The notes under the pieces: generated by a model
The model's database searches: none
The model's input: only the letters and a program-made list of their open reading frames with translations
Told to the model about the DNA's origin: nothing
Source: Flavobacteriaceae bacterium UBA5544
GTDB lineage: Bacteria; Bacteroidota; Bacteroidia; Flavobacteriales; Flavobacteriaceae
DNA: 64,000 nucleotides
Direction: 5' to 3'
Assembly: GCA_002426755.1 (NCBI GenBank)
Contig: DINI01000028.1
Location: forward strand, 128,043 to 192,042
Made by a program: the position numbers and the translations under genes
Part shown: one piece after another, positions 51,741 through 59,726 of the stretch
How positions within the stretch are numbered: the first letter of the stretch is position 1
Layout of the letters: each line of letters opens with the position of its first letter

Positions 51741-54161
51741 ATGAAATTTAATTTCCAATCGGTACTTGCTTTATCTTTCTTTTTTTCTGTATTTCATATC
51801 CAGTCTCAAAATAATTCCTCACAAAATGGACAAAAATTTGAAGTTTCAATTTACATAACTGATTCACTAAAAAATTCAATTCCTATTGTTAATGTTTTTT
51901 TTAAAAATGTTGTTTCATCCGAAGAATATTTTTATACTATGGATCATAGCAAGGAATTCCAAACATTTTTGCCATCAGGGCAATACAATTTAGTGATAAG
52001 CGCCCAAAAGTACGCTGATTACAACACTATCTTTTCTTTATCTGAAAACCAAAAATTACCTAAAGTAACTTTATTTGAAAAGAGTATAATACTTGATGAA
52101 ATAATCATCTCTGCAAAAATCACAAGAAAAATTAAACAAAATGCTACGGGACTTATTATTGATTTAAAAAATGACACCATTTTTCGTGACGTGACTGTTA
52201 ATGAAATTCTACCTTATCTCCCGTCTGTTCAGGTTGATAATCAGGGTAATTTCCTTTTACAAGGTGAGCAAGCCAAGGTGATTATTGATGGTAAACTTCA
52301 AGAGTTATCAAAAGAAACTTTAGCTTCAAAACTTCTAAATTTAAAAGGTCTAAATGTCCAAAATATAGAATTAATACAAACTCCATCAGCAAAATATGAT
52401 GCGAGTATTAAAAAAATTATCAACATAAATACTAAAAAAGATAGAGAGGATGGCATAAATGGATCTGTAAGCAATAGAATAACAAATTCAGATTTATCAA
52501 TACTCTCCTCTTCGGCTATCGATTATAAAATTAAAAAAACAATAGTTAACTTTAATATGACCCCTTTTTCATATAATCGAAAGTCTGTTGAAACCATAAC
52601 TACACGACGTTTATTGGATAATTCTTTGTTTTTTAATGAAAATATAGATAAAATTGACAAAAATAATTCTAAAAGTTATAATCTCGGTTTAGATTACACG
52701 ATTAATTCTAATCATTCATTTTATTTGAATTATGGTTTGTCAAATTCCAAATGGAGGAGTTCTATAATGTTCAATAGTGAAAAATTTAGTTTTGAAACAT
52801 TAGAGACTACATTTTTTTCAGATTCAAAAACCTTAAATAATTCCAAAACTGATATTGCCAACTTTGGTTACAGATATGATATTGGACAAAAAAATGCTCG
52901 TCTTGATTTGGCAGCCAGCTATGAAAATCATAATGAAAACAATGAAAAGGATTTGAAAAATTTAGAGTTATTTCCAAATAGCAATAATAATATAGATGTA
53001 AAAAATATTGATGAAGTATTAAATCAAGTGGATGCTTTCAGTTCTCGAATAGATTTTAGTTTGCCTCTCAAAGATTCTAACAAAAAGTTTGAGGCAGGAA
53101 TAAAATATGATATTTTAAACATTTCTAATAGTAATATTTTTAAGAAGTTCAATTCAGAAACCGATAATTATGAGGCGGATCCAAATTTTAGTAATCAATT
53201 TAAATATAAAGAGAATAAATTTTCTCTTTATACTTCATTGGATAATAATCGAAATAGGTTGAAATATTCCATTGGTTTTAGATTAGAGAATATATTGACT
53301 AATAGTCATTCTATAGATATCAATTTAAAAACAGAAAATTCCTTTTTTAATTTTCTTCCTATAATATCATTGAAGTATATAACAAATAAAGCTGAAACGA
53401 ACAATATTAGCCTTTCTTATAGAAAAGGTTACATTTTACCTCCATATTTACAGCTAAATCCATTTGAAAATTTTATTAATAACAACACTATTCAACGAGG
53501 CAATCCTAATTTGACGCAAAGTATCTATCATAGCTTTAATTTGGGTTATACTTTAAAAAACAAGTATTTTTTTTCTTTTAATATTTATAATTATACTGAC
53601 TATTTTGCATCAACTGAAATTTTAGTAAATGAGCAAAATATAATTTCATATGAAAATATTGGCAACAAAAATAGTTATCGTTTTACATTTTATTCAAATC
53701 ATGTCTTTTACAAATGGTGGCGTATTTATTTAAATGTGTCTTTAGATTATAAATTAACAAAAAGTCAAAGAATCCATACGGCCATAGCAAATTATTTCTT
53801 TAGCTCCACAAATATGTTTAATTTACTAAATGATTATCGAATTTCTTTAATAACTAGTTTTAGCAATGGTAACTCTTCGAATTTTGAAATACCAAACAGT
53901 TTTCTTCGATTTTATTCTTCAATCACTTTTTCCAAACTTTTATTGAACAAAAAATTGTCTCTTGGTATTAGAGCAATAGATCTTTTTGCGGTTAACAACA
54001 AGGATATTAGTACTTATATTATTGATAATACTGAGTACTCAAACAGAAATTTATTCCAATCTCCTAAAATATTTTTTGATATTACGTATAGATTCAATTC
54101 AGGTAAAAAAATTGATAATAAAAATAAAAAGAAAAGCTCGATTGATGAAGGCAGATTTTAA
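51741..54161 (+). CDS. TonB-dependent-receptor-like outer-membrane beta-barrel protein
   Basis: 806 residues, signal peptide 1-22 (FHIQSQ). A CarboxypepD_reg-like beta domain (residues ~30-115) leads into the plug-like region (IILDEIIISAKITRK, then IIDLKNDTIFRDVTVNEILPYLPSVQVD and IDGKLQELSKETL), then a beta-barrel rich in Asn, Lys and aromatic residues to the end. It belongs to the outer membrane beta-barrel (OMP_b-brl_3) group. Uptake substrate unknown. Its composition is notably AT-rich compared with neighbours, suggesting transfer. Placed directly behind the EF-hand protein and ahead of a truncated gene. Confidence 0.85.
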   Translation: MKFNFQSVLALSFFFSVFHIQSQNNSSQNGQKFEVSIYITDSLKNSIPIVNVFFKNVVSSEEYFYTMDHSKEFQTFLPSGQYNLVISAQKYADYNTIFSLSENQKLPKVTLFEKSIILDEIIISAKITRKIKQNATGLIIDLKNDTIFRDVTVNEILPYLPSVQVDNQGNFLLQGEQAKVIIDGKLQELSKETLASKLLNLKGLNVQNIELIQTPSAKYDASIKKIININTKKDREDGINGSVSNRITNSDLSILSSSAIDYKIKKTIVNFNMTPFSYNRKSVETITTRRLLDNSLFFNENIDKIDKNNSKSYNLGLDYTINSNHSFYLNYGLSNSKWRSSIMFNSEKFSFETLETTFFSDSKTLNNSKTDIANFGYRYDIGQKNARLDLAASYENHNENNEKDLKNLELFPNSNNNIDVKNIDEVLNQVDAFSSRIDFSLPLKDSNKKFEAGIKYDILNISNSNIFKKFNSETDNYEADPNFSNQFKYKENKFSLYTSLDNNRNRLKYSIGFRLENILTNSHSIDINLKTENSFFNFLPIISLKYITNKAETNNISLSYRKGYILPPYLQLNPFENFINNNTIQRGNPNLTQSIYHSFNLGYTLKNKYFFSFNIYNYTDYFASTEILVNEQNIISYENIGNKNSYRFTFYSNHVFYKWWRIYLNVSLDYKLTKSQRIHTAIANYFFSSTNMFNLLNDYRISLITSFSNGNSSNFEIPNSFLRFYSSITFSKLLLNKKLSLGIRAIDLFAVNNKDISTYIIDNTEYSNRNLFQSPKIFFDITYRFNSGKKIDNKNKKKSSIDEGRF

Positions 54162-54200
54162 AATAACAATGCAAGTCAATTTGTTTATCTAAAAACCTAA

Positions 54201-54956
54201 ATATTTAACGAAAATGAGATTGCCAATATAAGTGTGCTCAAAGACGCTGAAGCTTCGAGTCTGTATGGCAATAGAGGAGCAAATGGTATAATTATAATCA
54301 ATACAACAAAAGGAGAATTCACATCAAATGGCGATGCGATAGAACAAGGAATTACCAACACCCGCTTTGAAATCAAAAAACAATACACTATTCCCAATGA
54401 TGGCGATGTCACAGTGATCGAAATAGAAAATTACTCGGTTCCTGCTACGTATGCCTATTTCGCTGCACCAGTTTTAAATGAAAATGTGTTTTTAACGGCA
54501 AAAATCGGAAACTGGGAGCAATATAATCTCTTGCCAGCTGAAGCCAATGTCTACTTTGAAGGCAGTTATTCAGGAAAAACCAATATCAATCCATTGGCAA
54601 CCACAGATAGTTTAACCATCTCACTTGGTGTTGACCCAAACGTAGTGGTTAAGCGCACTGAATTGAATGATTTCAAGAAAAACCAATATATAGGAAGCAA
54701 TAAAATCATCAATAAAGCCTATGAGATAGAATTGAAAAACAATAAACAATCGTCGATAGATTTAGTATTATTTGATAGAATTCCCATCAGCCAGAACAGA
54801 GACATCAAGGTTGAGGAGATTGAAACAGGGAATTCGGATTATAATGAAGAAAAAGGTATCATGGAATGGAAAGTAAATTTAAAACCAAACGACAAAAACA
54901 CTTTTAAGTTCTCTTATGCGATAAAATATCCAAAACTAAAACGCATAAATCTTTGA
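54201..54956 (+). pseudogene. 5'-truncated MuiA/DUF4139 family gene
   Basis: The frame to 54956 starts at a stop at 54198-54200 and reads FNENEIANISVLKDAEASSLYGNRGANGII, the plug-like VLKDA...LYGxRGANG motif found in DUF4139 proteins, followed by a DUF4139-type beta domain (TRFEIKKQYTIPNDGDVTVIEI, YAYFAAPVLNENVFLTAKI, PNDKNTFKFSYAI). The usual N-terminal DUF4140 part and signal peptide are missing. A GTG at 54234 could initiate a 240-residue protein, but no signal peptide would be present. Most likely a deleted or insertion-truncated gene, with the upstream receptor gene occupying its 5' end. Confidence 0.7.
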
Positions 54957-54960
54957 TATC

Positions 54961-55103
54961 AATAAGCCTCAAGGCAATAGTATCTAGCTTGAGCCCAACT
55001 TCCGTTAGTTGGGAATGAATCAAGTTCTTATCTCGTGCAAGTCTAACATTGGATAAGTTTTAAATTTAATTTGAAAAGAGAAATTGCGTCTTGAGGCTTT
55101 TAT
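54961..55103 (+). ncRNA. Candidate structured RNA or leader
   Basis: An outer helix AAGCCTCAAG / CTTGAGGCTT (54964-54973 and 55090-55099) encloses two inner hairpins: CTTGA-g-CCCAACT / AGTTGGG-aatgaa-TCAAG near 54993-55025, and CTTATC / GATAAG near 55026-55060. The 3' side of the outer helix is followed by TTTTAT. This three-way layout over ~140 bases lies upstream of the EamA transporter gene. It may be a leader element or a small RNA. It was not matched to a known family by eye. Confidence 0.4.
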
Positions 55104-55194
55104 CAATTTATAAATCCCATAAAAGATAACATCCTTTTAACATATTGCTGAATTGAATTTGGAATACCTTTACTGCTTGTTCTAAAAACATTCA

Positions 55195-56100
55195 ATGAAT
55201 TCAAAATATTATATCTCGGTCATCACAGCCTTCAGTATTTGGGGCTTTTTTAGTGTGGTTCTAAAATCGTTGGATGACTTTTCCGCATTTGATATTTTGA
55301 CTTATCGTTCATTGATCTCTGTTTCGATCATGTTGCTTGTTTCTTTATTGCTTCGTCCCAAAGCTCTGAAGTCAAACATCAATTTATTCCAATCCCAAAC
55401 CAAACAAATCAAACGTCGTATTATATTTATCAATGCAATTAGCGGGTTGTTTTTGGCGCTCAATTGGTATATTTTTATTTATGTGATGAACAATGTGAGT
55501 GTCAGTGCGACTTCGTTGGCATATCTGATTTGCCCTATCCTGACGATGGTGTTGGCTTATCTTATCTTAAAAGAAAAATTGTTCAAACTGCAATGGTTGG
55601 CTGTTGTATTGAGCTGTATTGCGTGTCTTTTGATGTCTTTGGGAGATTTTATAAACCTCTTCTACAGCATGATTATAGCGTTTACGTATGCTATTTATTT
55701 GGTATTACAACGCAAAAACCAAGAAATGGATCGATTTTTAGTTCTCACGGCACAAGTGTTTTTTGCTGTGCTATTATTATTGCCGTTTTTCTCCGTTTAT
55801 GAAACCACAACTGAAAAGACACCGTTTTTTTATGGCATGTTGTTATTGATTGCAATTGTTTTTACAATCATTCCAATGTTCTTGAATATTTATGCTTTAA
55901 AAGGACTGAATTCATCTGTAGTGGGTGTTTTTATTTACTTGAATCCAATTATCAATTTCCTTTTGGCAATTTTCTATTTTAAGGAAGAAATTACATTATT
56001 GCAAGGATTGAGCTATCTTTTGATAATAATATCAATCATCATTTTTAATTTTTCATCATTAAAAAATAGAATCAATAGAAGAAGAGCTGCCCATATTTGA
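55195..56100 (+). CDS. EamA-type (DMT) transporter, RarD-like
   Basis: 301 residues, ten predicted membrane helices in two EamA repeats. The first starts YYISVITAFSIWGFFSVVLK, the second includes KLFKLQWLAVVLSCIACLLMSLGDF. Length and the YRSLISV segment fit the RarD-like branch of DMT transporters. Substrate unknown. A 6 to 8 of 8 match to the -7 box (TACCTTTA near 55164) may be the promoter, in which case the structured element ahead of it would be outside the transcript. Confidence 0.88.
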   Translation: MNSKYYISVITAFSIWGFFSVVLKSLDDFSAFDILTYRSLISVSIMLLVSLLLRPKALKSNINLFQSQTKQIKRRIIFINAISGLFLALNWYIFIYVMNNVSVSATSLAYLICPILTMVLAYLILKEKLFKLQWLAVVLSCIACLLMSLGDFINLFYSMIIAFTYAIYLVLQRKNQEMDRFLVLTAQVFFAVLLLLPFFSVYETTTEKTPFFYGMLLLIAIVFTIIPMFLNIYALKGLNSSVVGVFIYLNPIINFLLAIFYFKEEITLLQGLSYLLIIISIIIFNFSSLKNRINRRRAAHI

Positions 56101-56104
56101 GATA

Positions 56105-57550
56105 TTAAGAATCTAAATCGAAGGTTTCGGTTGGATTTTTGGTGTCATGATAATCCAGCATTTGCTCTCCATCAGCGATAATTGTGCAAACGGTTGCATC
56201 TCCTGTAACGTTTACTACGGTCCTAAACATATCCAAGATTCTATCAACAGGAAAAATAATGGCTATCCACGCAGGGTTCAGTCCGACCGAATCGAGAACA
56301 ATAATGAGCATAACCAGTCCTGCACTTGGGACGGCTGCAGAACCTATCGAAGCCAAGGTAGTGGTTAAAACCACCGTAAGTTGTTGTCCAATGGTCAAAT
56401 CTATCATGTGCATCTGTGCTAAAAAAATCACGGCAACTGCTTGGTACAAACTGGTTCCATCCATATTTACGGTTGCTCCAATAGGCAATACAAAACTGCT
56501 CACTTTTTTATTGACTCCAAGATTTTCTTCTACACACTCCATAGTGACAGGAAGCGTCGCAGCACTACTAGAGGTTGAAAACGCCAATGTTTGAGCAGGA
56601 CTCATTGCTTTGAAAAAACCTGCATAAGGTATTTTTTTGACAAATGTTTTTAGAATTGCAGGATAGGTGATAAATATCATAATCAGTAATCCAACGAGAA
56701 CAGTCAATGAATACCAGCTTAAACCTTTAAATATTTCAACAACTTTCCCAATATCATCACCAGCCATTTTGCTCACGACTCCTGCCAATAGTGCAAATAC
56801 AAAAAATGGTGCAGCTTGCATGACTAAATCGACCATTTTGAGAAAGACTTCGTTGATACTGTCAACCAAATTCACAACAGGTTGAGCTTTTTCGGTCGGA
56901 ATAAACAAAAGACATACACCAAAAAAGATTGCGAAAAAGATAATCTGAAGCATCAATCCATTATTGGAAAGTGAGTAGAAAAAGTTATCAGGTACAATAT
57001 CGATTAAAGGTTGTAAGGGTGAGGTATTTTTCTGCTTTTCTGCTTTTTCCAGTTTATCGGCTACCGAAACTTCTTTTAAATCTGCTTTTGACAGTTCTGT
57101 GATTTTCTGTGCCCGTTCAATGAATGCCGGATCGTGCAAATAATTAATGCCGTCTTTAATTTCATGACCTTGGGATGCAGCCCATATCTCATAATTAATA
57201 CGATTGTCAATTCGGCTTTGTTCATCAATGAGTTTGCCTGGTTTTATGGTGTTCACCAAAATTAGTCCCAAGGAAATTGCAAAAACGGTTGTCAGCAAAT
57301 AAATCAACAAGGTCTTCCCTCCCATTCGCCCCAAACTTTTAGGGTCGCCAATATTTGCAACGCCACTGATAATTGAAAATAGTACCAACGGAACGGCAAT
57401 GAGTTTTAATAAATTGATGAAAATAGTACCAAATGGGTCAATCCAATTAATGGTGAATTCGCTCCAGCCCATTGAACTTGACAACAGTGCCCAAATGATA
57501 CCGAGCGTCATTCCAATTAGGATTTTCCAGTGTAATGCTAGTTTTTTCAT
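56105..57550 (-). CDS. Dicarboxylate/amino acid:cation symporter (DAACS)
   Basis: 481 residues with about eight membrane helices and two re-entrant loops. Signature motifs are FSTSSSAATLPVTMECVEENLG (serine-rich loop HP1), NMDGTSLYQAVAVIFLAQ and AAVPSAGLVMLIIVLDSVGL (HP2), DRILDMFRTVVNVTGDA with the conserved aspartates of the substrate site. It co-transports glutamate, aspartate or dicarboxylates with Na+ or H+. A ~120-residue soluble insertion (about 100-170) distinguishes it from E. coli GltP. Single-gene unit. Confidence 0.93.
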   Translation of the reverse strand: MKKLALHWKILIGMTLGIIWALLSSSMGWSEFTINWIDPFGTIFINLLKLIAVPLVLFSIISGVANIGDPKSLGRMGGKTLLIYLLTTVFAISLGLILVNTIKPGKLIDEQSRIDNRINYEIWAASQGHEIKDGINYLHDPAFIERAQKITELSKADLKEVSVADKLEKAEKQKNTSPLQPLIDIVPDNFFYSLSNNGLMLQIIFFAIFFGVCLLFIPTEKAQPVVNLVDSINEVFLKMVDLVMQAAPFFVFALLAGVVSKMAGDDIGKVVEIFKGLSWYSLTVLVGLLIMIFITYPAILKTFVKKIPYAGFFKAMSPAQTLAFSTSSSAATLPVTMECVEENLGVNKKVSSFVLPIGATVNMDGTSLYQAVAVIFLAQMHMIDLTIGQQLTVVLTTTLASIGSAAVPSAGLVMLIIVLDSVGLNPAWIAIIFPVDRILDMFRTVVNVTGDATVCTIIADGEQMLDYHDTKNPTETFDLDS

Positions 57551-57631
57551 AATCTATAGTGATTTTTTAGCCCTGATTGAAGCGATATCCTTTTGCTTTT
57601 TTGCAAAAGATAAAGCGGAAAGCAGGAATAG

Positions 57632-58693
57632 CTACTTATACGTTTTATTGAACAGCCAAAAATCTGCCAGGACCAACGCTGCCATAGCTTCTACAATCGG
57701 TACAGCTCTTGGCACCACACAAGGGTCATGGCGACCTTTGCCTTGCATTTCTACGATTTGACCCTGATTATCCAAGGTGTTTTGTTTTTGAATGATGGTC
57801 GCAACGGGTTTAAAGGCAACCCTGAAATAAATATCCATACCATTGCTAATGCCACCTTGAATGCCTCCGGATAGATTGGTTTTGGTGGTTCCGTCGGCGT
57901 TGAACTGGTCATTGTGTTCACTACCTTTCATTTTGGCTCCACAGAAACCACTTCCATATTCAAAACCTTTGACCGCGTTGATGGAGAGCATTGCTTTGCC
58001 CAATTCTGCGTGAAGTTTATCAAAAACGGGTTCGCCCAGTCCGATCGGCACATTTTGAATTACACAAGTCACCGTTCCTCCTATGGTATCACCTTCTTTT
58101 CTTATCGCTTTTATTTTTTCAATCATTTGATTCGCAATTGATTCGTCTGGGCAACGTACATCATTACTTTCAATTTTGGAGAAGTCTAAATCTTGATAGG
58201 GTTTTTCTAAAAACAAATCTCCTACAGAAGATGTGTAGGCATAAATTTTAACATCTTTCAACACTTGTTTTGCAATCGCACCAGCCACAACTCTACAGGC
58301 CGTTTCTCTTGCTGAACTGCGTCCACCTCCTCTATAATCTCGAATGCCATATTTTTTGTCGTAGGTATAATCAGCGTGACTTGGTCTATAGACATCTTTA
58401 ATATGCGAATAGTCTTTTGATTTTTGATTGGTGTTTTTAATTGTAAAACCAATTGGGGTTCCTGTAGTTTGCCCTTCAAAAATTCCTGATAAAAATTCGA
58501 CAGTGTCAGGTTCTTTTCGTTGTGTCACAATTTCAGATTGTCCGGGTTTTCGTCGATTCAATTCGGATTGGATGGCTTCCATATCCAAAACAATACCTGA
58601 TGGACAGCCATCTAAAACACCGCCAATTGCCGGACCATGTGATTCGCCAAATGTAGTCAGTTTAAATAAAGTTCCAAAGGAGTTTCCAGCCAT
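57632..58693 (-). CDS. aroC: Chorismate synthase
   Basis: 353 residues. Family motifs [18 protein letters not shown] at 3-20, the catalytic histidine H19, the late [17 protein letters not shown] near 115-131 and [17 protein letters not shown] near 320. Converts 5-enolpyruvylshikimate 3-phosphate to chorismate using reduced FMN, the last step of the shikimate pathway. Length is typical. Lone gene, divergent from the phosphoesterase gene. Confidence 0.95.
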   Translation of the reverse strand: MAGNSFGTLFKLTTFGESHGPAIGGVLDGCPSGIVLDMEAIQSELNRRKPGQSEIVTQRKEPDTVEFLSGIFEGQTTGTPIGFTIKNTNQKSKDYSHIKDVYRPSHADYTYDKKYGIRDYRGGGRSSARETACRVVAGAIAKQVLKDVKIYAYTSSVGDLFLEKPYQDLDFSKIESNDVRCPDESIANQMIEKIKAIRKEGDTIGGTVTCVIQNVPIGLGEPVFDKLHAELGKAMLSINAVKGFEYGSGFCGAKMKGSEHNDQFNADGTTKTNLSGGIQGGISNGMDIYFRVAFKPVATIIQKQNTLDNQGQIVEMQGKGRHDPCVVPRAVPIVEAMAALVLADFWLFNKTYK

Positions 58694-58877
58694 AAGATGT
58701 ATTTTATGCTAATGTAATTGTATTATTAGACATAGAAAAATAGATTTTTAAATCAGATTTAATGAGGTCGACGTGTTCAAGATAACAATTTCGTAACAAA
58801 TTACTCACAGTTAATTAATTACTGTTTAAAGATTAGTTAATGTTAATGTCTGTTCTTTGCCATAGAATCTTAACCTT

Positions 58878-59726
58878 TTGAAATTAAAACGAAAAGTAGA
58901 AATTGCCGTTATCTCAGATGTTCATCTTGGGACTTATGGTTGTCATGCCAAGCAACTGTTGACGTATCTCAATAGTATTCAGCCTAAAAAACTGATATTG
59001 AATGGGGATATCATTGATATTTGGCAGTTTAGTAAACGTTACTTTCCAAAAGCGCATCTTCGTGTACTCAAGAAAATTCTTGATATGGCTTCCGAAGGAG
59101 TGGAAATCATCTACATTACAGGCAATCACGATGAAATGTTGAGGAAATTCAGTGAAACCACTATTGGTAACATTTCCATAGTTGATAAAAAAGTATTAGA
59201 GTTGGATGGCAAAAAAGCTTGGTTCTTTCATGGTGATGTGTTTGATGTTTCCATCCAAAATGCAAAGTGGCTTGCAAAATTAGGAGGCTATGGCTACGAC
59301 TTGCTTATTCTGCTTAATCAATTTATTAACTGGATATTACAACTAGTTGGTAAAGAAAAATACTCACTTTCAAAAAAAATCAAGAATAGCGTAAAAGGTG
59401 CCATTAAATACATCAATGACTTTGAAAAAGTAGCGTCAGATTTGGCCATTGAAAATGGTTATGATTATGTGGTTTGTGGGCATATTCATCAGCCGAAAAT
59501 GCTTATAAAGGAAAACAAGATTGGAAAAACAATGTACCTCAATTCAGGTGACTGGGTGGAGAATTTCACGGCCTTGGAATATCAGTTCAAACGCTGGAAA
59601 ATCTACAACTATAACTTTGATAAGCTCTCCCCTTTTTTTGCAGACGAAGACATCAAGGAAATGGATGATATGGAGTTAAAGGATTTAATCGCAGCCATCA
59701 CCATTATCAAACCATCTTCAGATTAA
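58878..59726 (+). CDS. LpxH-like metallophosphoesterase
   Basis: 282 residues from TTG 58878. Metallophosphoesterase motifs DVHLG (D14, H16), NGDIIDIWQ (D44), GNHDEML (N83, H84) and GHIHQPK near 191. The shape fits UDP-2,3-diacylglucosamine diphosphatase (LpxH) of lipid A synthesis, although the calcineurin-like family is broad and LpxH-specific residues are only partly visible. Short gap upstream shared with aroC. The stop overlaps the end of the convergent FAD/Fe-S gene by 9 bases. Confidence 0.85.
   Translation: MKLKRKVEIAVISDVHLGTYGCHAKQLLTYLNSIQPKKLILNGDIIDIWQFSKRYFPKAHLRVLKKILDMASEGVEIIYITGNHDEMLRKFSETTIGNISIVDKKVLELDGKKAWFFHGDVFDVSIQNAKWLAKLGGYGYDLLILLNQFINWILQLVGKEKYSLSKKIKNSVKGAIKYINDFEKVASDLAIENGYDYVVCGHIHQPKMLIKENKIGKTMYLNSGDWVENFTALEYQFKRWKIYNYNFDKLSPFFADEDIKEMDDMELKDLIAAITIIKPSSD

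Noticed and set aside
54961..55103. tmRNA, SRP RNA, RNase P RNA or a known riboswitch
   Set aside because: None of the conserved core sequences of those RNAs could be found, so only a candidate structured RNA is reported.
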